Shown here: positions 56,918-64,000 of the stretch, one piece after another
Position numbering within the stretch: the stretch's first letter is position 1
How the letters are laid out: the number at the start of each line of letters is the position of its first letter
Source: Aquabacter sp040049275
Lineage (GTDB): Bacteria; Pseudomonadota; Alphaproteobacteria; Rhizobiales; Xanthobacteraceae
DNA length: 64,000 nt
Direction of reading: 5' to 3'
NCBI RefSeq assembly: GCF_040049275.1
Contig: NZ_JBDZDT010000007.1
Coordinates: 310,001-374,000, forward strand
The notes under the pieces: model-generated
Database searches by the model: none
The model's input: only the letters and a program-made list of their open reading frames with translations
What the model was told of the DNA's origin: nothing
Translations under genes and position numbers: made by a program

Positions 56918-59140
56918 GTGCGCCGAGAGGTCGTATCCGTGGGCGGAAGCGGGGAAGCGTCGGACCGACTTCTCGAGGTGCTGAACGCCTTCATCGGCGC
57001 TCTCGCCACCCGGAAGGATTGGTCCGCCGCGGTCCCCGATCTTTTTGCCGCCATGGGCGCGCATCTGGGATACGACCGGGTCGCCCTGTTCTGTGTGCAC
57101 GAGGCCACCGATATCGGGCTCGGCGTCACATGTCGTGCGGAATGGGCGCGCCCGGGCCTCGGCCCCCTCACCGTCAACGCCCACCCGCCTATTCGCCCGT
57201 TGGGCGGCGGCGATTCCACCCAGCTGGAATGGGCTGCGCGCCGCACGCGCGGCGAGATCATCGAGGGCGTTTCAGACGATCTGCCGGGCTATCTCGGTCG
57301 CTACTTCCGCGAGAACGGGGTCATCCGATACCTGACCGTGCCGGTCATGGTGGGAGGGCGCTGGTGGGGGCATCTCGCCGTCTGTGTTCCCGACCGCACC
57401 CATGTCTGGAGCGATGCGGAACTGAACATGCTGAAGGCGGTGGCCGGCGCCATCGCCTTGTCGGTGGAGGGCTCGCAGTCCGAACAGCACATCAACAATG
57501 CCAGTCGTGTGGCCATGCTGAACTCTGCGCTGGACGGCATCATCTCCATCAATGAGGCGGGCCTTATCACCGAATTCAACCCGGCGGCGGAGCAGATGTT
57601 CGGCTATCTCAGGGAGGAGGTGATCGGCCGCCTGCTGGGCGACACCGTTATTCCCCCGCAGCATTCCGACTCCCATAAGGAGGGCATGGCCCGCTACCTC
57701 ATCGGGGGCGCCTCCAGAATCCTGGGCCGCCGGGTGGAGATCGAAGGCAAGCGCGCGAACGGAGAGATGTTCCCGATCGAGCTGACGGTGACGGAGGTGC
57801 GGGCGGAGAACCGGCGTCTCTTCACCGCCTATCTGCGCGATATCTCCGAACACCGGGCGGCACAGGCAGCGCTGGAGCGGCTGGCCTTCGAGGATGCCGC
57901 GACAACGCTGCCCAACCGGGCCGGGCTCCTGCGGACGGTGGCGGGCCGGGAGGATCTCGCCGGCGCGGTTGTCCTGCGGCTGCCGGATCTTGCCATTCTC
58001 GCAGCGAGCCTCGGCGAAGATTTCATCGAGCCTTTGATCACCGCCATGGCCCAGCGGCTGCGTGCCTTGCTGCCCCAGGGAGCCATCCTGGCGCGAACCG
58101 GCGAATCCGAATTTGCGGCGCTGTTCTTCCACGAGGGCGCGCTGAACGTTGCAGCGCGGCTTCTTGAAGAGGCCGTGCAAGCGCCCATCGAGACCGAGGG
58201 GCGGCGCTTCTATGTGCGCGGAAAAATCGGCATCGCGAAGGGCGGCGGCCCGGTCGAGCGGATTCTCAGGGACGCCGAGATGGCTTCGCGGGCAGACCGG
58301 GACGGGCAGCGTATCTTCGACGATTCCCTGCGCGCCAGCCATCAGCGGCGGCTTGATCTCGAGACCGCGCTGCGCGAGGCGCTCCTGCAGCGCTCGGAGG
58401 AAGTATTCCCGGTCTTCCAGCCGATCCGCGAAGTGGCGACGGGGCGCATCGCCGGCTTTGAGGCGCTCGCGCGCTGGCGCCATCCGGAACGCGAGATCAT
58501 ATTGCCCAGCGAGTTCATTCCCCTGGCTGAAGAGGCGGGGCTTGCGGACACGCTCGGCGAACTGATCCTCGACCGGGCCTCACGCGCCTGCGCCCAATGG
58601 AACCGTGCGCGAGCCGAGCGGGGCCTCCCCCCGCGCTATGTCTCGGTCAACCTCTCGGGGGTGCAGCTTTCGGCGCCGGACCTCGTGCCGCGCATCGTCG
58701 CCATCCTCGAACGCAATGCATTGATCGGCGACCATGTGCGGTTCGAATTGACGGAGAGCGCGATCCTCTCCCATCCCGTTCTGGCAAACCGGACGCTGCA
58801 ACGGCTGCGCGACCTCGGCTGCGGCATCGCCATCGATGATTTCGGCACCGGCTATTCGAGCCTCTCTTATCTGCAGGATCTGCCCGCTGACGTGCTCAAG
58901 TTCGACCCGTCTTTCGTACAAGGGCTGGAGCGCGACCTGCGCACCCGGAAGATCGTTTCCGTCATGGCGGACCTTGCCCATGCGCTGGGCATGACGGTGG
59001 TGGCTGAAGGGGTGGAGAACTTTTCCACTTTGCGCGAGATCCGTCGCGCGGGCTGCGACTTCGCCCAGGGCTTCCTGCTGGGACGTCCCATGCCGGCCCA
59101 CGACGCCGCATTGCTGGAAGATACGCACTTATATTCGTGA
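56918..59140 (+). CDS. GAF-PAS-degenerate GGDEF-EAL protein, probable c-di-GMP phosphodiesterase
   Basis: Cytosolic sensor-effector, 740 residues: GAF domain (about 20-185), PAS domain (about 195-312), a decayed GGDEF domain (about 320-470; G-G-D-E-F is T-G-E-S-E-F at 394-399, so no cyclase activity is expected), and an intact EAL domain (about 478-730) with E515-A-L, E-L-T-E-S, D-D-F-G-T-G-Y-S-S and E-G-V-E-N. It is predicted to hydrolyse c-di-GMP. It starts at GTG 56918, 58 bases after ntrC and on the same strand, and 179 bases before ntrY, so it interrupts the usual ntrBC-ntrYX order. No membrane helix. Confidence 0.92.
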   Translation: MRREVVSVGGSGEASDRLLEVLNAFIGALATRKDWSAAVPDLFAAMGAHLGYDRVALFCVHEATDIGLGVTCRAEWARPGLGPLTVNAHPPIRPLGGGDSTQLEWAARRTRGEIIEGVSDDLPGYLGRYFRENGVIRYLTVPVMVGGRWWGHLAVCVPDRTHVWSDAELNMLKAVAGAIALSVEGSQSEQHINNASRVAMLNSALDGIISINEAGLITEFNPAAEQMFGYLREEVIGRLLGDTVIPPQHSDSHKEGMARYLIGGASRILGRRVEIEGKRANGEMFPIELTVTEVRAENRRLFTAYLRDISEHRAAQAALERLAFEDAATTLPNRAGLLRTVAGREDLAGAVVLRLPDLAILAASLGEDFIEPLITAMAQRLRALLPQGAILARTGESEFAALFFHEGALNVAARLLEEAVQAPIETEGRRFYVRGKIGIAKGGGPVERILRDAEMASRADRDGQRIFDDSLRASHQRRLDLETALREALLQRSEEVFPVFQPIREVATGRIAGFEALARWRHPEREIILPSEFIPLAEEAGLADTLGELILDRASRACAQWNRARAERGLPPRYVSVNLSGVQLSAPDLVPRIVAILERNALIGDHVRFELTESAILSHPVLANRTLQRLRDLGCGIAIDDFGTGYSSLSYLQDLPADVLKFDPSFVQGLERDLRTRKIVSVMADLAHALGMTVVAEGVENFSTLREIRRAGCDFAQGFLLGRPMPAHDAALLEDTHLYS

Positions 59141-59319
59141 GCGGTAGGGTGGTGGTGCCGTGCCCGGCCCGACGCTCGAATCCGAGGTCCGCGCTAACCT
59201 TCCCTTTAGGGAAGCTTGCATATTCCCGCGCCTGGCGGTTCCCGCTGTCACATTTTTGCACCAGTGTCGTTACACTGCATCATGTGGCTGCGACTCGGAT
59301 GCATGCCTGGGTATAGGGA

Positions 59320-61539
59320 ATGAATGTAACAACCCTGGATCGTTCTGAGGGCAGCCCTGCCGGCGGTGGGCGCATGGGTGGCCTCGGCTGGTTCGCACCT
59401 CTTATGGTGGTGGTGGCGCTCGCCTCCGCCTTGACCACCTTCCTGATCCTGATGGGCCTGACGCCCGTGGTCCCCACCCATGAGGTGGTGATCGGGCTCC
59501 TGGCGGGGAATGCCTTCGCCGTCCTCGTCCTGTCCGCCATGGTGGGGCGCGAGGTCTGGCGCATCGCCCGGGCGCGGGCGCGCGGGCGCGCCGCAGCGCG
59601 GCTTCATGTGCGCATCGTGGGCCTGTTCGCGGTGGTTGCCGTGGTGCCCGCCATATTGGTGGCGGTGGTGGCGAGCCTCACCCTCGATCGCGGCCTCGAC
59701 CGCTGGTTTTCCATCCGCACCCGGGAGATCGTCGCGAGCGCGGTGCAGGTCGCCCAGACCTATGTGCGCGAGCACGCGCTCAACATTCGCGGCGACGTGC
59801 TCGCCATGAGCAACGACCTCACCCGCCTGAAGCCCATGTATGACACCGACCGGGCGCGGTTCCAGCAGGTGCTGACCGCCCAGGCGGCGCTGCGCAACCT
59901 TCCGGCTTCGCTCATCATCCGCCACGACCTCACCGTGGTGGAGCGGGCGCAGGTGAATATCGGCCGCGAATTTCTGGTGCCGGCCAACATCGCCATCAAC
60001 GATGCCACCACCGAGCAGCCCATCATCTATTTGCCCACCGATGCGGACTTCGTAGGCGCGCTGGTGAAGCTGAAGGATTATGACGACCTCTACCTCTACG
60101 TGGCGCGCCCCATCGACCCGCGCGTCATCGGCTATCTGAAGACCACGCGCGAGACGCTCGCCGACTATCAGAGCCTGGAGGACCGCCGCTTCGGCGTGCA
60201 GGTGGCGTTCGCGCTCATGTACGCGGTGATCACCCTCATCGTGCTGCTCTCGGCGGTCTGGCTCGGCATCAATTTCTCCAAATGGCTGGTGGCGCCCATC
60301 CGCCGGCTGATCTCGGCGGCGAACCATGTGGCGGCGGGAAATCTCGACGTGCAGGTGCCCATCTATCGCTCCGAGGGTGACCTTGCTGCGCTGGGCGAGA
60401 CCTTCAACAAGATGACCGCGGAGCTGCGGGCCCAGCACGACGACCTCCTGCGCGCCAACGACCAGATCGACAGCCGCCGCCGGTTCACCGAGGCCGTGCT
60501 CTCGGGCGTGGGCGCCGGGGTGATCGGCCTCGACCCCGAGGCGCGCGTGACCATCCTCAACCGCTCCGCCGAACCGCTATTGGGCGTGAAGGAGGGCGAT
60601 GTGCTTGGCCGTCCCCTCGCCGAGGTGGTGCCCGAGACCGCCGCCTTGCTGAAGGAAGCCGAGACGGCGCGCCAGCGCGTCGTCCAGGGCAACATCACGC
60701 TGAACCGCGACGGGCGCGAGCGCATCTTTGCGGTGCGGGTCACCACCGAGCAGTCGGGGGAGGGGGAACATGGCTGGGTCGTCACCCTCGACGACATCAC
60801 CGCGCTCATCTCCGCCCAGCGCACCTCGGCGTGGGCGGACGTGGCGCGGCGCATCGCCCACGAGATCAAGAACCCGCTGACCCCCATCCAGCTTTCCGCC
60901 GAGCGGCTGAAGCGCAAATACGGCAAGCTCATCACCCAGGATCGCGACGTGTTCGATCAATGCACCGACACCATCATCCGGCAGGTGGGCGATATCGGCC
61001 GCATGGTGGACGAATTCTCCTCGTTCGCCCGCATGCCGAAGCCCGTGGTGGACAGCCAGGACCTTGCCGAGACGCTGCGTCAAAGCGTCTTCCTCATGCG
61101 GGTCGGCCATCCTGAGGTCACGTTCGAGGCGGAGATCCCTCCCTCCCTCCCCGCCCGGTTCGATCGGCGCCTCATTTCGCAAGCCTTGACCAACATCCTG
61201 AAGAATGCCGCCGAGGCCATTGAGGCCGTTCCGGCGGAGCAACGTGGGCAGGGGCGCATCCGTGTCATCGCGGAACGCTCCGGAGACGATTTGGTGGTGG
61301 ACGTGATCGACAACGGACTTGGCCTTCCGCAAGAGAACCGGAACCGGCTCCTAGAGCCCTACGTCACCACCCGCGAGAAGGGCACGGGGCTGGGCCTTGC
61401 CATCGTCGGCAAGATCATGGAGGAGCACGGCGGCGGCATCGAGCTGTACGACGCCCCGGAAGAACGCGGCGCGTGGATCCGCCTGAGGATCCGTGCCGAC
61501 GGCCCGCTCGTCGCGGCCGAAGCCGCGCTGGGAGCCTGA
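59320..61539 (+). CDS. ntrY: Sensor histidine kinase NtrY
   Basis: Membrane kinase of the NtrYX pair, 739 residues. N-terminal helices (about 25-50, 57-78, 98-120), a periplasmic domain (about 125-290), another helix (about 293-315), HAMP (about 318-370), PAS (about 385-500), phosphotransfer His514 in A-H-E-I-K-N-P-L-T-P-I-Q-L-S-A-E-R and an ATPase domain with N-I-L-K-N-A-A-E-A, D-N-G-L-G-L-P and G-T-G-L-G-L-A-I-V. NtrY senses redox or nitrogen state in alphaproteobacteria. The 179-base gap before it may carry its own promoter. ntrX follows after 4 bases. Confidence 0.96.
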   Translation: MNVTTLDRSEGSPAGGGRMGGLGWFAPLMVVVALASALTTFLILMGLTPVVPTHEVVIGLLAGNAFAVLVLSAMVGREVWRIARARARGRAAARLHVRIVGLFAVVAVVPAILVAVVASLTLDRGLDRWFSIRTREIVASAVQVAQTYVREHALNIRGDVLAMSNDLTRLKPMYDTDRARFQQVLTAQAALRNLPASLIIRHDLTVVERAQVNIGREFLVPANIAINDATTEQPIIYLPTDADFVGALVKLKDYDDLYLYVARPIDPRVIGYLKTTRETLADYQSLEDRRFGVQVAFALMYAVITLIVLLSAVWLGINFSKWLVAPIRRLISAANHVAAGNLDVQVPIYRSEGDLAALGETFNKMTAELRAQHDDLLRANDQIDSRRRFTEAVLSGVGAGVIGLDPEARVTILNRSAEPLLGVKEGDVLGRPLAEVVPETAALLKEAETARQRVVQGNITLNRDGRERIFAVRVTTEQSGEGEHGWVVTLDDITALISAQRTSAWADVARRIAHEIKNPLTPIQLSAERLKRKYGKLITQDRDVFDQCTDTIIRQVGDIGRMVDEFSSFARMPKPVVDSQDLAETLRQSVFLMRVGHPEVTFEAEIPPSLPARFDRRLISQALTNILKNAAEAIEAVPAEQRGQGRIRVIAERSGDDLVVDVIDNGLGLPQENRNRLLEPYVTTREKGTGLGLAIVGKIMEEHGGGIELYDAPEERGAWIRLRIRADGPLVAAEAALGA

Positions 61540-61543
61540 GCCC

Positions 61544-62905
61544 ATGGCGCACGACATCCTGATCGTCGACGACGAAGCCGACATCCGCGACCTTGTGGCG
61601 GGCATCCTGGAGGATGAGGGCTATTCCGCCCGCACCGCGCGGGACGCCGATACGGCCCTCTCCGCCATCGCCTCCCGCAGGCCCAGCCTGATCTTCCTGG
61701 ACATCTGGCTCCAGGGCAGCCGCATGGACGGGCTGGAGCTGCTGGACGTCATCAAAAGCGAGCACCCGGACGTGCCGGTGGTGATGATTTCCGGCCACGG
61801 CAACATCGAAACGGCGGTGGCCGCCATCAAGCGCGGCGCCTACGACTTCGTGGAAAAGCCGTTCAACGCTGACCGCCTGTTGATGATCGCCCAGCGTGCG
61901 CTGGAAACCCTGCGCCTGCGCCGCGAGGTGAAGGAGCTGAAGCAGCACACCCCGCACAAGCTGGTGGGCCGTTCCGGTGCCGTCCAGCAATTGCGCTCCA
62001 CGGTGGATCGCGTCGGCCCCACCAATTCGCGCATCCTCATCATCGGCCCGTCCGGCTCCGGCAAGGAGCTGACCGCGCGCATGATCCACACCTCCTCGAA
62101 CCGCGCCAACGGCCCGTTCGTGGTGATCAATGCGGCGGCCATCACCCCCGAGCGCCTGGAGTTCGAGCTGTTCGGCGTCGAGGCGGGGGACGGGCGCGAG
62201 CAGCGGCGTGGCGCCCTGGAGGAGGCCCATGGCGGCACGCTCTTCCTCGACGAGATCGCCGACATGCCGCGCGAGACCCAGAACCGGGTGCTGCGCGTGC
62301 TGGTGGAGCAGACCTTCACCCGTATCGGCGGCACCGAGAAGGTGAGCGTGGACGTGCGCATCATCTCCTCCACGGGCCGGAACCTGGAGGACGAGATCGC
62401 CAAGGGCCGCTTCCGCGAGGATCTCTACCACCGCCTCTCCGTCGTGCCGATCCGCGTGCCGCCTCTGGCGGAGCGGCGCGAGGACATTCCGGACCTCGTG
62501 GACTTCTTCATCGAGCTCATCTCCCAGACCACGGGCCTCGCGCGCCGGCACATCGCCGAGGACGCCATGGCGGTGCTCCAGTCCCACGACTGGCCGGGCA
62601 ATGTCCGCCAGCTCCGCAACAATGTGGAGCGGGTGCTGATCCTGGCCGGCGGCGATCCCGACGCCATCGTCACCGCCTCCATGCTGCCGCCGGACGTGGG
62701 CGCGCTGGTGCCGAACCTGCCTAACGGCAATGGTGGCGAGCACCTGATGGGCCTACCGCTGCGTGAGGCGCGCGAGGTGTTCGAGCGGGAATATCTGGCG
62801 GCGCAGATCAACCGTTTCGGCGGCAACATCTCACGTACCGCCGAGTTCGTCGGCATGGAGCGCTCGGCGCTGCACCGCAAGCTGAAGGCCCTCGGGGTGG
62901 GGTGA
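61544..62905 (+). CDS. ntrX: Response regulator NtrX
   Basis: Partner of NtrY, 453 residues. Receiver with D53 (F-L-D-I-W-L-Q-G), AAA+ domain with G-P-S-G-S-G-K-E and G-G-T-L-F-L-D-E-I-A-D-M, and a C-terminal Fis-like helix-turn-helix (I-S-R-T-A-E-F-V-G-M-E-R-S-A-L-H-R-K). The G-A-F-T-G-A loop is missing: after E-L-F-G the chain reads V-E-A-G-D-G-R-E-Q. That is typical for NtrX and implies it does not drive sigma-54 directly. The role includes nitrogen, redox and envelope gene control. Confidence 0.96.
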   Translation: MAHDILIVDDEADIRDLVAGILEDEGYSARTARDADTALSAIASRRPSLIFLDIWLQGSRMDGLELLDVIKSEHPDVPVVMISGHGNIETAVAAIKRGAYDFVEKPFNADRLLMIAQRALETLRLRREVKELKQHTPHKLVGRSGAVQQLRSTVDRVGPTNSRILIIGPSGSGKELTARMIHTSSNRANGPFVVINAAAITPERLEFELFGVEAGDGREQRRGALEEAHGGTLFLDEIADMPRETQNRVLRVLVEQTFTRIGGTEKVSVDVRIISSTGRNLEDEIAKGRFREDLYHRLSVVPIRVPPLAERREDIPDLVDFFIELISQTTGLARRHIAEDAMAVLQSHDWPGNVRQLRNNVERVLILAGGDPDAIVTASMLPPDVGALVPNLPNGNGGEHLMGLPLREAREVFEREYLAAQINRFGGNISRTAEFVGMERSALHRKLKALGVG

Positions 62906-62920
62906 GGGCTGGTGCTTCCA

Positions 62921-63054
62921 ACCCCCCTCTCCCACTTGCGGGGGAGGGTCGGGGAGGGGGGCACGTGAAGCCGTGGAACGTTGCGAGGTGTGGGGCGGCC
63001 GCCATTCCCCCTTCCTACTCCTCCCCCGCAAGCGGGAGAGGGGACGGACTGGGC
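62921..63054. repeat. Large inverted-repeat intergenic element, family B
   Basis: Left part CCCCCTCTCCCACTTGCGGG plus a G-run; right part CTCCTCCCCCGCAAGCGGGA plus GAGGGG, in mirror orientation. Same design as the element at 16097. It fills most of the 226-base ntrX-trkA gap, which holds no gene. Confidence 0.8.
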
Positions 63055-63131
63055 AAGGGAGAAATGAAGCCACTGCCATAGGCGTTGCACGGACGAGAGG
63101 TTAAGGTCCCAAAAGGCTGGGGGAATCGCTG

Positions 63132-64000
63132 ATGAAGGTCGTGATCTGCGGAGCGGGGCAGGTGGGGTTCGGCATCGCCGAGCGCCTTGCGGGCGAGCAG
63201 AACGACGTGTCCATCGTCGATGCCGATCCGCGCCGCATCCAGATCGCCACCGAGCAGCTCGACGTGCGCGGCGTGGTGGGCCACGGCTCCCACCCGGACG
63301 TGCTCGCCAAAGCGGGCATCGAGCAGGCGGACATGCTCATCGCGGTCACCTTGTCAGACGAGGTGAACATGGTGGCCTGCCAGGTGGGCCATTCCCTGTT
63401 CAACGTCCCCACCAAGGTCGCCCGCATCCGCGCCCAGACCTATCTCCAGCCGGAATGGCGCGAGATGCTCTCGCGCGATCATCTCCCCGTGGACGTGGTG
63501 ATCTCCCCCGAGGTGGAAGTGGGCGAGATGGTGCTCCGCCGCCTCTCGCTGCCCGGCGCGGTCGACACGGTGACCTTCGCGGACGGGGCCGTGGTGGTGG
63601 CCGGCGTTTTCTGCGGTGAGGACTGCCCGGTGGTCGGCGCGCCGCTGCGCGAATTGACCCAGCTTTTTCCCGATCTCCAGGCCACCATCGTCGCCGTGCT
63701 GCGGGACGGAAAGCCGGTGGTGCTGAAGAGCACCGATGCCATGCTGGCGGGTGACGTCGCCTATTTCGTTGCCCAGGCGAGCCAGGTGAAGCGCACCCTC
63801 TCCATCTTCGGCCACGACGAGATCCCCGGCCAGCGCATCGTCATCGCCGGCGGCGGCAATATCGGCTTCTACGTGGCCCAGCAGCTGGAGCAGCGGAACG
63901 CGGCCGCCAAGATCAAGATCATCGAGGCCTCGCGCGACCGCGCGCAGATCATCGCCGAGACGCTCCAGCGCACCGTGGTGCTCCATGGCGATGCGCTCGC
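63132..64000 (+). CDS. trkA: Trk potassium uptake regulatory protein TrkA, 3' truncated by window end
   Basis: Peripheral NAD-binding regulator of the TrkH/TrkG potassium channel. The frame starts at ATG 63132 and stays open to the last base (about 289 residues seen of about 460). The first RCK unit begins V-V-I-C-G-A-G-Q-V-G-F-G-I-A; a second Rossmann motif I-A-G-G-G-N-I-G-F-Y-V-A appears near residue 240, giving the typical twofold repeat. Following ntrX it completes the conserved alphaproteobacterial ntr cluster; hfq is often next, outside the window. Confidence 0.94.
   Translation, partial: MKVVICGAGQVGFGIAERLAGEQNDVSIVDADPRRIQIATEQLDVRGVVGHGSHPDVLAKAGIEQADMLIAVTLSDEVNMVACQVGHSLFNVPTKVARIRAQTYLQPEWREMLSRDHLPVDVVISPEVEVGEMVLRRLSLPGAVDTVTFADGAVVVAGVFCGEDCPVVGAPLRELTQLFPDLQATIVAVLRDGKPVVLKSTDAMLAGDVAYFVAQASQVKRTLSIFGHDEIPGQRIVIAGGGNIGFYVAQQLEQRNAAAKIKIIEASRDRAQIIAETLQRTVVLHGDAL

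Overview
The window is GC-rich, densely coded bacterial chromosome. Gene content points to an alphaproteobacterium of the order Hyphomicrobiales (Rhizobiales): a bacterial NDUFA12-type complex I accessory protein, DUF2155, DUF2093 and DUF4170 proteins, a fused ispDF gene, and the dusB-ntrB-ntrC-ntrY-ntrX-trkA order. Xanthobacteraceae (Xanthobacter, Azorhizobium, Ancylobacter relatives) is my best guess, but the sequence alone does not settle the genus. I see no rRNA, tRNA, insertion sequence, phage or CRISPR array.

Layout. 1-2.8 kb: end of a calcium/proton antiporter gene, NDUFA12 family, DUF2155, aat. 3-6.1 kb: a NitT/TauT-type ABC importer with a double permease and an ATPase carrying an extra C-terminal domain, without a binding-protein gene. 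6.3-12.6 kb: accC, accB, aroQ, a DsbA-like protein, an M48 protease and an aminotransferase. 12.8-18.4 kb: rsmD, an rluB-type pseudouridine synthase with a very long Arg/Gly/Glu tail, tadA, a probable fluoroacetate dehalogenase and purD. 18.5-28.9 kb: xseA, a DUF2093 protein, a two-gene unit coding for a dCache sensor and a pentameric ligand-gated ion channel, then lpxK-waaA-DUF374-DUF4170-cysQ (lipid A/Kdo and nucleotide salvage), ubiA and a small secreted protein.

29-33.4 kb: the branched-chain amino acid genes ilvB, ilvN and ilvC. They are preceded by a readable attenuator (promoter, 18-codon leader peptide with the run I-V-T-I-L-V-L, mutually exclusive helices, terminator) and interrupted by a MazE/MazF-type toxin-antitoxin pair. 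34-45 kb is the most distinctive region. A HAD-UbiA fusion, a DprE1-like oxidase and a DprE2-like reductase overlap end to start, followed by an epimerase, an FAD oxidoreductase and a GtrA protein. Together they look like a self-contained pathway for a polyprenyl-phosphate-linked D-arabinofuranose donor, as known from mycobacteria. Two convergent genes for large membrane proteins with GT-C-like first loops are candidate arabinosyltransferases, followed by a DedA protein.

45.4-51.8 kb: a DEAD-box helicase, infA, a small unknown gene, a complete NitT/TauT-type ABC operon (ATPase, permease, binding protein) and a cinA-type amidase. 51.8-64 kb: ispDF and the nitrogen regulation cluster dusB-ntrB-ntrC, with a GAF-PAS-degenerate GGDEF-EAL gene inserted before ntrY-ntrX, and the start of trkA. 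Two families of inverted-repeat elements occupy many of the intergenic gaps.

The two places most likely to hold an undescribed system are the arabinose-donor cluster (34.0-44.4 kb) and the sensor plus ion-channel operon (20.5-22.8 kb).
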